Shown piece after piece: positions 32,598-41,320 of a stretch of DNA of 64,000 nucleotides. Source of the stretch: Candidatus Nitrosotenuis chungbukensis. GTDB lineage: Archaea; Thermoproteota; Nitrososphaeria; Nitrososphaerales; Nitrosopumilaceae. Each line of letters begins with the position of its first letter. The stretch's first letter is position 1. The notes beneath the pieces are model-generated. The model was given only the letters and a program-made list of their open reading frames with translations. It was not told the DNA's origin and made no database searches. The DNA is taken from the NCBI RefSeq assembly GCF_000685395.1, contig NZ_AVSQ01000002.1, positions 1 through 64,000 of the forward strand, written 5' to 3'. The position numbers and the translations under genes are program-made.

Positions 32598-32984
32598 TTG
32601 TCAAGAAAGCAGAGCCACCCGTCTTTGATCAAGGGCATGATAGATCATTTTGTGTCAGGCGGGCTCCAAGTCCAGTATGCAAACTATGACGGATTTGACA
32701 AACCATTTGTGATAACGCGCCATGCGCCAGATGTCATTGCAGTCAATCCCCAAAACCAGCTAAAATACATCGGAAAGGTAAAACTTTGCAGCGAGCTTGT
32801 GGAGCAGTCCACCAAGGAGCAGTTTACGGATTTTTCAAAAATGCTGATGAAGGGCGGCAAGTCGCAAGGCCTAAAGATTCCGTTTTTCATCGGCGTTCCA
32901 CAGGAGTGCCATTCCAAGATAAGGCAGACATACAGCAATTTTGACATCGCTTGGAGAGAGAACATCCAAGTGCTTGGATTCTAA
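32598..32984 (+). CDS. conserved protein with possible nuclease-like fold
   Basis: This protein of about 128 residues contains APDVIAVNPQNQLKYIGKVKLCSEL. The pattern 'PDV...(E)xK' resembles the core of PD-(D/E)xK nucleases, but at the acidic position I read Gly-Lys (IGKVK) in place of the expected Glu. If the fold is right, the site may be inactive. The remainder includes a helix-rich QFTDFSKML and FFIGVPQECHSKI. The start at TTG 32598 lies 27 bp after a TATA-like CTTATAG, and the ATG at 32637 is an alternative. No close function can be given. Confidence 0.55.
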   Translation: MSRKQSHPSLIKGMIDHFVSGGLQVQYANYDGFDKPFVITRHAPDVIAVNPQNQLKYIGKVKLCSELVEQSTKEQFTDFSKMLMKGGKSQGLKIPFFIGVPQECHSKIRQTYSNFDIAWRENIQVLGF

Positions 32985-33045
32985 TTACAAAGTTTCCTTT
33001 ACAGCGGGACAAGGTTTTTTAGGTAATCGCATCTGATGATGGTGC

Positions 33046-33576
33046 TTGTTAGCAAAGAAGAACATAATCATGATTGGGGTTGCAGCAGCGATTGTGATTG
33101 GCTTTGCAGCGTATGCCATCGCAGGCCAAGATCTTACAAAGCAGGACTTGGAATCAGACATTGCGCATGATGTCACAGATGAGGTACTAGGACCAAGCCC
33201 CACTCCAGAGGAAAATGCAGATATGTACAAGATCAACACGGAATGCGAATTGATTTATGCCATTGCTTACGGCAAATACCCCGACGGCGAGGAATTGCCT
33301 GACGTAAAAGTAGAGACTTTGCTTGCCAACTACCCAGAGGAGTTTGAGCCGTGGAAAGAAAATTTGCAGAACATAGAAAACAGGACGGCGTTTTTCGCAA
33401 AACCGCTCTCAGACGAGTTTCGAAATGTTTTGACGCCGGCACTCATGAAGGAGGCATCGATAAACCCGGTGCTTGAACAAACCGCAAGAATTGTCTCAGA
33501 CGGAAACGGGCAAGAAAAGCTCCAGCAGGCATTCCAGGAATTCGGATGCCAGAAATACTTTGACGAGAGAAGGTAG
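33046..33576 (+). CDS. membrane-anchored extracellular protein
   Basis: The 176-residue protein starts at a TTG preceded by a TATA-like TTTTTTAGG. It has an N-terminal hydrophobic segment (IIMIGVAAAIVIGFAAYAIA) that serves as anchor or signal peptide. The rest is an acidic helical domain with two Cys (TECELIYAIAYGKYP and EFGCQKYF), which may form a disulfide. I recognise no family. It probably faces outward. Confidence 0.65.
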   Translation: MLAKKNIIMIGVAAAIVIGFAAYAIAGQDLTKQDLESDIAHDVTDEVLGPSPTPEENADMYKINTECELIYAIAYGKYPDGEELPDVKVETLLANYPEEFEPWKENLQNIENRTAFFAKPLSDEFRNVLTPALMKEASINPVLEQTARIVSDGNGQEKLQQAFQEFGCQKYFDERR

Positions 33577-33608
33577 CGTTCCTGATTTTATAAAATTAAA
33601 ATAAAAAA

Positions 33609-33749
33609 TTAGTGACTATGTCCGCAACCGCAAGAGTCGTGGCCATGATCCATTTCTGCGCCCTGATTTTTTGTGCACTTGGGACACTTGTTTGAGCCAG
33701 TTGGCGAAAAGAAGCCGATTCCGCAAGATACACATTTCATGCTAGTCAT
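33609..33749 (-). CDS. 46-residue zinc ribbon with His-rich tail
   Basis: The protein MTSMKCVSCGIGFFSPTGSN has CVSC and CPKC pairs that form a classic rubredoxin-like zinc knuckle, and ends in a metal-binding tail DHGHDSCGCGHSH. The combination suggests metal storage or delivery, perhaps nickel, copper or zinc, but this is inference. An ATG four codons after the first could be the real start. It lies in the gap before pepA and is divergent to it. Confidence 0.65.
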   Translation of the reverse strand: MTSMKCVSCGIGFFSPTGSNKCPKCTKNQGAEMDHGHDSCGCGHSH

Positions 33750-33827
33750 GTTAATTGAGGGAAAAATCATCTATTTATCAATATGCATCAAAGAGCCCTG
33801 TCAAAGTAATCTATAATAGCGCAAAAA

Positions 33828-35318
33828 ATGCGAGCCAGAACAATGATTATCAGTTCAGAAAGCGCGCAGCCGATAAAAAAGAAAACACGCGCCCTGTGCT
33901 TTTTTGTTGCAGAAAAATCAGAACCGTTTGGCCTTCCAAAGATGGACGCAAAGATACTTGCGGCGATAAAACAGTCGGTAAAGGAAACAAAGGGCAAGCG
34001 CGCAAGCCTTGACGTAATACACAGCCACGGGCTGATTCCTGCAGAAAGAATTGTCATTGCAGGGCTGGGGCCGGTTCACAAGATAACCCATGAGACTGTC
34101 AGGATATCGTCAGGCAAGATAGCAAAAAAGATCAGGGATTTAGAGATATCAGAATTTTCAATCGTGCTTCCAGACAAGTTTCCCCTCAAGGCAGATGTCG
34201 CTGCAAACGCAATAGTCGAAGGAGTCAGCCTCTCGCAGTACTCGTTTGACAAATACAAAAAGGAAAAAAATCCAAAACTGCAAAGAGTTACAATCTTAGT
34301 ATCAGACAAAACCAAGATATCGGATCAAATATCAAAGGCAATGACAGTCTCAGACGGAGTGAATTTTGCAAGAAGTATAGCAAATCTCCCCCCAAACGAG
34401 TGCGCCCCAGTGCACATGGCAGGCTTTGCAAAGTCGCTTGCGGCAAAAAACAAGCTCAAGTGCACAATCCTATCAAAAAACGAGCTGCGGCAAAAGGGGT
34501 TTGGCGGAATCACGGCAGTGGGCCAGGGAAGTAAAAACGAGCCAAAACTCATCATACTAGAATACAACGGGAAAAAGGACGACAGGCCCACGGTTCTGGT
34601 TGGAAAGGCAGTTACCTTTGACACCGGCGGGATTTCGATCAAGCCTGCGGACAAAATGGACGAGATGAAATTTGACAAGTGCGGCGGCTGCACGGTTTTA
34701 GGGATAATGAAGGCAGTCTCAGAATTAAAGCTGCCAGTAAACGTAGTTGGAATAATTCCGTCAGTTGAGAACATGCCGGGAGGAGAGTCGTACAGGCCGG
34801 GGGACATCATCAGGATGTACGGAGGAAGCACTGCGGAAATTCTCAACACGGATGCCGAGGGAAGGCTCATTTTATCTGACGCATTATCATACGGAGTGAA
34901 GACGTACAAGCCAAAGGCAGTGCTTGACTTTGCAACGCTCACTGGCGCGTGCATTGTTGCACTCGGTCCAAACGTGGCAGGACTTGTGAGCAACAACAAC
35001 GGCATCGCAAGCAAGATCAGAAAATCCTCAGAGAAGACAGGGGAGGAGGTGTGGCAGCTTCCGCTAAATGACGACTATACCGACATGATAAAGTCAGACT
35101 ATGCGGACATCAAAAACGTAGGAATTGGAAGGGCTGCAGGCGCGATTACGGCTGCCGCGTTTTTGGCAAACGCAGTTGGAACCACCCCGTGGGCCCACTT
35201 TGACATTGCCGGAACCGCGTGGATTCAGACTGGGACAAAGGAAAAATCCTACAATCCAAAGGGCGCAACAGGATTTGGCGTAAGGCTCGGCGTGGATTAC
35301 TTGGCTAGTAGCCCCTAG
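33828..35318 (+). CDS. pepA: leucyl aminopeptidase (M17 family)
   Basis: This 496-residue dinuclear metallopeptidase removes N-terminal residues from peptides in the cytosol. The catalytic region shows VGKAVTFDTGGISIKP, DKCGGCTVLG, the active-site signature NTDAEGRL near residue 343 and LTGACIVALG. The N-terminal domain is longer and more diverged, as usual. The ATG at 33828 or the ATG five codons later (MIISSESAQ) could be used; a CTATAATAG element lies closer to the spacing for the later one. The gene ends overlapping a convergent zinc-finger gene by 14 bp. Confidence 0.9.
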   Translation: MRARTMIISSESAQPIKKKTRALCFFVAEKSEPFGLPKMDAKILAAIKQSVKETKGKRASLDVIHSHGLIPAERIVIAGLGPVHKITHETVRISSGKIAKKIRDLEISEFSIVLPDKFPLKADVAANAIVEGVSLSQYSFDKYKKEKNPKLQRVTILVSDKTKISDQISKAMTVSDGVNFARSIANLPPNECAPVHMAGFAKSLAAKNKLKCTILSKNELRQKGFGGITAVGQGSKNEPKLIILEYNGKKDDRPTVLVGKAVTFDTGGISIKPADKMDEMKFDKCGGCTVLGIMKAVSELKLPVNVVGIIPSVENMPGGESYRPGDIIRMYGGSTAEILNTDAEGRLILSDALSYGVKTYKPKAVLDFATLTGACIVALGPNVAGLVSNNNGIASKIRKSSEKTGEEVWQLPLNDDYTDMIKSDYADIKNVGIGRAAGAITAAAFLANAVGTTPWAHFDIAGTAWIQTGTKEKSYNPKGATGFGVRLGVDYLASSP

Positions 35319-35433
35319 AGTTTCTGTCAGGCGTGCCGACGTTTGAATTTCTAAATCCGTGTTTTTCCATCATGTGGTTTAGGAACCGGATGTCATTTTC
35401 TATCTGCTGGCCGCAAACAGTACATGTGGGCAT
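35305..35433 (-). CDS. 42-residue C2H2 zinc-finger protein
   Basis: The protein starts MPTCTVCGQQIENDIRFLNH and contains a C2H2 finger: Cys4, Cys7, His20, His25 (C-x2-C-x12-H-x4-H). It overlaps the 3' end of pepA by 14 bp on the opposite strand. Small single-finger proteins of this type occur in thaumarchaea. It may bind DNA or RNA, but there is no evidence for targets. Confidence 0.55.
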   Translation of the reverse strand: MPTCTVCGQQIENDIRFLNHMMEKHGFRNSNVGTPDRNSRGY

Positions 35434-35480
35434 GGAATGGTGTCAAAAATTGTCTCTTATAGGTCATTTGATTAAAAGAT

Positions 35481-35593
35481 GCCAGCACTACTGCTTCCCA
35501 AGAGCTCTCGCACCTTAGTAGCACAGTAGCGACATTGGGTTTGACTTCCAGGTTCGGAAAGAGACTGGGTCGCGCCCCAACGCTGTGGCCGGC
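35481..35593 (-). rRNA. rrf: 5S ribosomal RNA
   Basis: On the minus strand the sequence runs from GCCGGCCACAGCGTTGGG to AGCAGTAGTGCTGGC, with terminal arms GCCGGC and GCTGGC pairing in full, one G-T. The conserved CCGAACCTGGAAGTCAA loop C/helix III region and GGGTTTG-type segments are present. It is separate from 16S and 23S genes, none of which occur here, as is usual in this group. A TATA-like CTTAATAC lies about 30 bp upstream. The ends may extend by a few bases. Confidence 0.93.
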
Positions 35594-35691
35594 TTGAAAA
35601 CATTTCTTCGCTTGATCTGTATTAAGATTACTCTTAGATTTGCAAAAACAGCCTATATGAGATATAAATTGAACAAGTCCGAGATGTTTTT

Positions 35692-37476
35692 GTGACCCAC
35701 AGAGTAGCGGTACTTGACAAGGAGCTGTGCCAGCCAAAAAAATGCGGCCTTGAGTGCATCAAGTACTGTCCAGTGAACAAGTCCGGCGCGGACTGCATCG
35801 TAATGAATGAGGAAATAAAAAAAGCGCAGATCGACGAGGACCTCTGCAACGGGTGCGGGATTTGCGTAAAGGTTTGCCCCTTTGAGGCAATTACAATTGT
35901 CAATTTAGCAACTGAGCTTGGAACTGAGAAAATCCACCAGTACGGGATGAACTCGTTTAGGCTGTACCGCCTTCCGACTCCGAAAAAAGGCGAAGTCGTC
36001 GGGCTGCTTGGAAGAAACGGAATGGGAAAAAGCACGGTGGTGAGCATTTTGTCCGGTAACCTAAAACCAAACCTCGGAAACTATGAGAACCCTCCAGAGT
36101 GGGACGAGATCCTGAAATCTTTTGCCGGGACCGAGCTCAAGACTCACTTTGAAAAAATTAAAAATCAGGAAATAAAGGCGTCCATAAAACCGCAGCAGGT
36201 GTACCACGTGGCGGAGATATTTGACGGGACGGCCAAGGAACTGCTAGACAAGTACGACCAGCGAAACGTAACACAGGATTTGATCAGGCAGCTTTCACTT
36301 GAGAATTCCATAGAGCATCACGTAAAGGAGCTCAGCGGCGGGGAACTGCAAAGGCTTGCAGTCGCAGTCGCGGCATCAAAAGAGGCCGACTTTTACTTTT
36401 TTGACGAGCCGTCATCGTACAACGACGTGTTTCAGAGAAGGGGGGTGGCAAGGGTGATTCACAGCCTTGCAAACATTGGGAAAAGCGTAATGGTAGTCGA
36501 GCACGACCTGACTCTGCTAGACTTTCTCAGCGACTATATCGACGTGCTGTACGGCGAGCCTGCGGCATACGGTATCGTCTCAAACATTCTGTCAACCAAG
36601 GTCGGCATCAACGTGTTTTTGGACGGCTATCTGCCAAACGAGAACGTAAGGTTCAGGGACAAAAAATTCACATTTGACGTATCCACCTCTACTGACGATT
36701 TCGAGAAAGGCGAAGTCGTCATATCATATCCTGAGCTAAAGCGACAGTACCCGGCATTTTCTGTATCAATTGATGCAGGGCAGGTAAGGAGGGGAGAGGT
36801 CCTTGGAATAATGGGCGCAAACGCGCTTGGCAAGACAACGATGATGAAGATGATTGCTGGGGTCGAAAAGCCAGACGTCGGCGAAATAGACAGGGCAGTC
36901 ACCATTTCCTACAAGCCCCAGTACCTGACAAACGACATTGACGTTGACGTCATATCGGTGCTCGACGCTGCAAACGGTGGGCCGATTTTTGGAAGCGTGG
37001 AGGAGGAGCAGATCGTCGATCCGCTAAAAATTAAAAAACTCTACAACAAGTCAGTCAAGAATCTGTCAGGCGGCGAACTGCAAAAGGTGGCAATTGTCAC
37101 GTGCCTCTTGAAAAAGGCAGACGTGTACGCGCTAGACGAGCCGTCCGCATTTTTGGATGTGGAGGACAGAATAGCAGTTGCCAAGTTCATCCAGAGGTTT
37201 GTCCGCTCTTATGCAAAATCAGCAATAATAATTGATCACGACATCCAGCTGATGGACTTGATTTCTGACAAGATGGTAATTTTTGAGGGAGTCTCCGGAA
37301 AGGCAGGGCATGCGACATCCCCCCTGACCAAGGCAGAGGCGATGAACATGTTTCTCAAGTCACTTGACATCACGTTTAGGAGAGACGAGGCAACTCGCAG
37401 GCCCCGCGTAAACAAGGCAGAGAGCAGACTGGACAAGATGCAAAAAGAATCGGGCAACTTTTACTACAAGATTTGA
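35692..37476 (+). CDS. ABCE1 (RLI) ribosome-recycling ATPase
   Basis: ABCE1 splits ribosomes after termination. The 594-residue protein has an N-terminal pair of 4Fe-4S clusters (CQPKKCGLECIKYCPV and CNGCGICVKVCPF) and two ABC ATPase domains. Walker A motifs are GLLGRNGMGKSTVV and GIMGANALGKTTMM, and signature motifs are ELSGGELQRLAVA and NLSGGELQKVAIV. The start is GTG at 35692, 30 bp after the TATA box GATATAAAT. It overlaps the next gene by four bases. Confidence 0.97.
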   Translation: MTHRVAVLDKELCQPKKCGLECIKYCPVNKSGADCIVMNEEIKKAQIDEDLCNGCGICVKVCPFEAITIVNLATELGTEKIHQYGMNSFRLYRLPTPKKGEVVGLLGRNGMGKSTVVSILSGNLKPNLGNYENPPEWDEILKSFAGTELKTHFEKIKNQEIKASIKPQQVYHVAEIFDGTAKELLDKYDQRNVTQDLIRQLSLENSIEHHVKELSGGELQRLAVAVAASKEADFYFFDEPSSYNDVFQRRGVARVIHSLANIGKSVMVVEHDLTLLDFLSDYIDVLYGEPAAYGIVSNILSTKVGINVFLDGYLPNENVRFRDKKFTFDVSTSTDDFEKGEVVISYPELKRQYPAFSVSIDAGQVRRGEVLGIMGANALGKTTMMKMIAGVEKPDVGEIDRAVTISYKPQYLTNDIDVDVISVLDAANGGPIFGSVEEEQIVDPLKIKKLYNKSVKNLSGGELQKVAIVTCLLKKADVYALDEPSAFLDVEDRIAVAKFIQRFVRSYAKSAIIIDHDIQLMDLISDKMVIFEGVSGKAGHATSPLTKAEAMNMFLKSLDITFRRDEATRRPRVNKAESRLDKMQKESGNFYYKI

Positions 37477-38309
37477 CACGAATGCTAAAAAAAGCACTGG
37501 AGGGGATCCTCTCAGAGGAGGAGGGCCTGGAACTATTTTCGGCCTTTGACCAGATAGGCGAGATAATCATAGTCAGGATTCCGGACTCTTTGCTGTCAAA
37601 GAAAAAGATGATTGGCGAGGCCCTGCTTGAAAACGTGCACCCGGCAAGGTCAGTGTTCTACCAGGCAACCCCGGTCGAGGGTGACTTTAGGACAAGAAAC
37701 CTGGAGATACTTGCAGGAGAGGACAATACCGAAACGGAGTACAGAGAGTACGGCTGCAGGTTCAAAGTTGATGTGGAAAAGGCGTTTTTTTCTCCGAGGC
37801 TTTCGACTGAGCGAGACAGAATCGCCCAGATGATCCAGGACGGGGAAACCATGATCAACATGTTTGGGGGGATAGGAATGTTTTCGATAATTGCAGCTAA
37901 AAAGAAAAAATGCACTGTATACAACATAGACCTAAACCCGTACGCTGCCAAGCTCTGCGAGGAAAACATCAGGCTGAACAAACTGGCAGGCAGGGTGATT
38001 TCAATTCACGGGGACGCGGCGCAGGTGGTAAAAGAGCAACTCCAGGACAAGGGCGACAGGACGCTGATGCTCCTCCCCGAGAGGTCAGACGAGTTTTTGG
38101 ATTCGGCAATCAGCGCAACCAAAAGCGGCGGGACAATCCACTATTACTCGCACCAACACGCAGACAAAAGGCAGGACGCAGTCGAGGTCTCAAAGCAGCA
38201 CTACCTGCAGGTCACGCCAGTAAAATCAGAAATCCTGGGCGGCAGAATGGTCAGGGCAGTCGGTCCCAGATACTACCAGACGGTAGTCGATGTCAGGATA
38301 ACTAAATAA
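37473..38309 (+). CDS. Trm5-family tRNA methyltransferase-like protein
   Basis: The 278-residue protein has a Trm5-like N-terminal region and a class I SAM fold: FSPRLSTERDRI, then INMFGGIGMFSIIAAK (motif I), VYNIDLNPYAAKLCEENI (motif II) and GTIHYYSH. Trm5/Taw2 enzymes methylate or modify G37 of tRNA. At the usual 'NLP' catalytic-loop position I read MLLPERSDEFL, in which Asn is replaced by Leu. That may mean a Taw2-like activity or altered chemistry. The ATGA overlap with ABCE1 indicates an operon of translation-related genes. Confidence 0.78.
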   Translation: MTRMLKKALEGILSEEEGLELFSAFDQIGEIIIVRIPDSLLSKKKMIGEALLENVHPARSVFYQATPVEGDFRTRNLEILAGEDNTETEYREYGCRFKVDVEKAFFSPRLSTERDRIAQMIQDGETMINMFGGIGMFSIIAAKKKKCTVYNIDLNPYAAKLCEENIRLNKLAGRVISIHGDAAQVVKEQLQDKGDRTLMLLPERSDEFLDSAISATKSGGTIHYYSHQHADKRQDAVEVSKQHYLQVTPVKSEILGGRMVRAVGPRYYQTVVDVRITK

Positions 38310-38531
38310 TTATTTGTCGTCTGGAAAAATCGAAGACGGCGAGGGCTTTGTCGTTGCCATCATGTACCCAATCCACGATATGACGCCAAGTATTCCGCCT
38401 GCAATCATCAGAACGGACAGCTGCAATACAATCGGGCTCCACTCAGAAAGCATGAGCAGGTACGCGTATAGAAAGAACGCCACGATGCACGCGCAAAATA
38501 TGAAAATTCCAGTAGTCTTCCGCCTTGACAT
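38310..38531 (-). CDS. small two-span membrane protein
   Basis: The 73-residue protein has a basic start (MSRRKTTG), two hydrophobic spans (IFIFCACIVAFFLYAYLLML and LSVLMIAGGILGVISWIGYM) and a hydrophilic tail. It is convergent with the Trm5-like gene, only one base from its stop. I recognise no family; an archaeal membrane protein of unknown role is the best description. Confidence 0.65.
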   Translation of the reverse strand: MSRRKTTGIFIFCACIVAFFLYAYLLMLSEWSPIVLQLSVLMIAGGILGVISWIGYMMATTKPSPSSIFPDDK

Positions 38532-38566
38532 TAGCTAAAACCTCGAACGGAGTAATTTAACTGAAT

Positions 38567-39082
38567 CTAGTATTCGAACTCGATTGCCATCAAAAAGGCG
38601 TCTTCGCCGTCGCGGTAGTACGCCTTGAGCCTCTGCTTTATGACAAAGCCCAGCTTCTCGTACAGTCTTACGGCGTCAGTGTTGCTGCACCTCACCTCAA
38701 GGTACAGCTCATCGCATCGCTTTTCCTTTATTCCGTTGATTGACTCTTCGATTATCGCAGAGCCAACGCCAAGCTTCCTGTGCTCGTCTAGCACGGCAAC
38801 GGACACCACGTGCCCCTTTTTTACAAATCCTAATTTTTTAAAATTGGAAAACCCGTACTCTGTCTTGCACATGATGTATCCGACTGCCTTTCCGTTTAGT
38901 TCTGCAACCAGAAACGCCTCTGGAAGCTCTGCAAGAAGGCTTTCGTAGAAATAATCAGAATAATGCTCAGGCAGAGTCTTTAGATTTATTTCCATCACTG
39001 GGATCAGATCGCCTGGCTGGCACCGCCTAACGACGTAATCGCCCACCTGCCTGTTGATTATCTGCATCGCTATGGCTTCCAA
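38567..39082 (-). CDS. rimI: RimI-type N-acetyltransferase (GNAT)
   Basis: This 171-residue acetyltransferase carries the GNAT acetyl-CoA site VVSVAVLDEHRKLGVGSAIIEESI (V-x-x-x-R/Q-x-x-G-x-G/A pattern) and the closing LEVRCSNTDAVRLYEKLGF. It is most like archaeal Ard1/RimI N-terminal acetyltransferases that modify nascent proteins. The start could be MEAIAM or the ATG of MQIINRQ, five codons later. No motif indicates small-molecule specificity. Confidence 0.85.
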   Translation of the reverse strand: MEAIAMQIINRQVGDYVVRRCQPGDLIPVMEINLKTLPEHYSDYFYESLLAELPEAFLVAELNGKAVGYIMCKTEYGFSNFKKLGFVKKGHVVSVAVLDEHRKLGVGSAIIEESINGIKEKRCDELYLEVRCSNTDAVRLYEKLGFVIKQRLKAYYRDGEDAFLMAIEFEY

Positions 39083-39147
39083 TACCAGAATATTTAATGT
39101 TAAAGTAGAATACTAGACATAGAAATTATTTCGCTTAAAATCAGGAT

Positions 39148-40074
39148 TTAGTTTAAGAGCACTATTGTTTTGCTCATCAGATCTTTGGTTGGAATGACGG
39201 TGCTCTCGTTTTTCTCGTTTGTCACTATCAGGTACAGCAACTGGGACGCAGTTACGGTGCCGGTGATCTCCCCGATTCTGACCTTTTGACCCACCTTGAG
39301 CAGCGAGCGCTGGTTTGACGCGCCGACTATCGATGCCGGGATGATATCCTTTAGCGCAAATCCAAGGCCTACCGCTATTGCTGCGCCTATTGCAATTGCA
39401 ATGCTCCAGGAAAACGCAGATACCAGGATTGGAATTATTGATTCGCCTACGCCAAGCTGTGTAAAGCCTATTGCAAACACCAAGCCGTACAGGACTGCCT
39501 TTATCACCGGAGTGATGAATTTTGGGCTGCCTACGTGGTGGTCCAGCAACTGGTGCTCTACCCATCGCGTCACAAAGTTGACAACGATTGAGCCTATCAC
39601 TATAATCAGAACAAATGCAAGCAGGTTTGGAACCCACAGCCACAGGTTTGTCAGCGCAGTCGTAAGCTGGTCAAACTGCATCGCGTTTACTGCTGCAACT
39701 ATGAAAAACAGATAGACAAACCAGCGTATGGTAGCAGAAATCAGTCGTACAGAGTCGAATTTGTCTGATAACCCTTCAAGTATTTGTGAATCATGAGCTT
39801 GCTGGCGGGTTTTTTGCAGGATATTTTTTGTAACCTTGGTGACAACCCTGCCGACAATCTTTCCAGCTGCAAAACCAATCACAAGCAGGATTGTTGCGGC
39901 AATTATCTTCGGTATGCTGCCTGCAATGCTTACGGCAAATTCCGTTAGCGCGTCGCGCGTAGGACTGTAAATTCCTGCAAGCGGATCAGACTGGGCAAAT
40001 GCTGCCTGGCTTGCAAATACGGTAAGCGAGAAAAGAGCAGAGAAAAGCAGTGCTTTTTGTTTTACAGAGCGCAT
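39148..40074 (-). CDS. MscS-family mechanosensitive channel
   Basis: This 308-residue membrane protein starts with a signal-like helix (ALLFSALFSLTVFASQAAFA). Three conserved TM-helix repeats follow, the pore-lining region with many Gly/Ala (AIAIGAAIAVGLGFALKDIIPA) and the cytosolic beta domain with VGQKVRIGEITGTVTASQLL. It is the small-conductance type, opening under membrane tension. The ATG lies about 30 bp after the TATA box GTTTAAATCG. It is probably the main osmotic safety valve here, since mscL is broken. Confidence 0.85.
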   Translation of the reverse strand: MRSVKQKALLFSALFSLTVFASQAAFAQSDPLAGIYSPTRDALTEFAVSIAGSIPKIIAATILLVIGFAAGKIVGRVVTKVTKNILQKTRQQAHDSQILEGLSDKFDSVRLISATIRWFVYLFFIVAAVNAMQFDQLTTALTNLWLWVPNLLAFVLIIVIGSIVVNFVTRWVEHQLLDHHVGSPKFITPVIKAVLYGLVFAIGFTQLGVGESIIPILVSAFSWSIAIAIGAAIAVGLGFALKDIIPASIVGASNQRSLLKVGQKVRIGEITGTVTASQLLYLIVTNEKNESTVIPTKDLMSKTIVLLN

Positions 40075-40228
40075 TCTTTAACGCAGACGGCAGAGTCGAT
40101 TTAAACGCAGCCGCTAAATTTTTCTACACTAGAGTTTTTTATTTAGTTGACAAGATCTGCTTCCAGTACACGGTTTTAGGAGAAGTTCTCAGATAACAAT
40201 TAATGCGCATGCAGACCACTTAGGATCA

Positions 40229-41320
40229 ATGAGCGAACCGACACAGGAAGATGTAATCAGCACAGTGTCTTCGTTTTTTGACGTCAGGGAAGTGTCAGTA
40301 ACCCTTGAGAAAATGGAGTTTGAAATTTCTGATTTGGACTTTAAACAAAAATTTGTTTTGCTTGCGCAAAAGATGGAAGGCATGGGCCTTGTTTGTTTTA
40401 TCAACGAGTCGCACGGAAGGCTTCTAATCCAGGTAAACAGGCTTCCCCCGCAGCGACGCGGCTTTAAGCTGATTCCCAAGTCGTGGACTCCGAGAATACT
40501 TTTTGCAATAGTGGTGTCCTTTGTTATGGTTGACGGATACTACAGGACCCTTGGCGTAAACAGCATCATCTTCATAGGGGATCCGCTTGATTTTGCCATC
40601 CTGTACACGTTTTCGCTTGTCGGAATTTTGGGGGTGCACGAGGCGGGCCACATCATTGCAGCAAGGATTCACAAGTTGCGTACGAGCTGGCCGTATTTCA
40701 TTCCAGGAATACCTGTCTTTGGGATACCGACGTTTGGCGCACTCATCCAGTCCCGAAGCCTCACCATCAACAGGGACATTCTGTTTGACGTGGCAATTGC
40801 AGGCCCGATTGCTGGCCTTGTGATCACCATAATAGTGTCATTTTACGGCGCATACACATCACCCATTTTGGATGAGGAGACCGTTGCGGGTTTTTCTGAC
40901 CTGCGTTTGGAAAAGTTAAACGACAACATTCTGATGAAGTTAGCCCTTGGCGCATACGGCAAGGGAGGTCCCAACACAGAGGTGATAATGTCTCCCATTT
41001 TGTTTGCAGCATGGCTTGGCTTTTTGATTACGTTTCTAAACTTGCTTCCAGCCTGGCAGCTGGACGGGGGCCACATGGCACGCGCCATCTTTGGCCAAAG
41101 GATACACCAGTTTGCAACATACGGGAGCGTCGGGGTTTTGTTCCTTCTAGACTACCAGTTCATGGCAATGTTCATTCTGATTTTCAGCATCAGAAACATG
41201 AGCGCAAGGCCGCTTGACGACGTATCACCGCTTTCAAAAAACAGAAAGATCCTCTACATAGGAATCATAATAGTGGCAATGCTGTGCGCCCCGCTGCCAG
41301 ACTCAATTTGGCCCAAGTAA
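40229..41320 (+). CDS. site-2-protease-type zinc metallopeptidase (M50)
   Basis: The 363-residue protein has an N-terminal soluble domain of about 90 residues, then membrane spans. The zinc-binding HEAGH motif (GVHEAGHIIAARI) lies near residue 137. The second conserved motif, LLPAWQLDGGHMARA, supplies the third ligand (Asp). M50 enzymes cleave membrane proteins within the bilayer. The N-terminal soluble domain is like a sensor or regulatory region. Substrate is unknown. It is convergent with the next gene. Confidence 0.9.
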   Translation: MSEPTQEDVISTVSSFFDVREVSVTLEKMEFEISDLDFKQKFVLLAQKMEGMGLVCFINESHGRLLIQVNRLPPQRRGFKLIPKSWTPRILFAIVVSFVMVDGYYRTLGVNSIIFIGDPLDFAILYTFSLVGILGVHEAGHIIAARIHKLRTSWPYFIPGIPVFGIPTFGALIQSRSLTINRDILFDVAIAGPIAGLVITIIVSFYGAYTSPILDEETVAGFSDLRLEKLNDNILMKLALGAYGKGGPNTEVIMSPILFAAWLGFLITFLNLLPAWQLDGGHMARAIFGQRIHQFATYGSVGVLFLLDYQFMAMFILIFSIRNMSARPLDDVSPLSKNRKILYIGIIIVAMLCAPLPDSIWPK

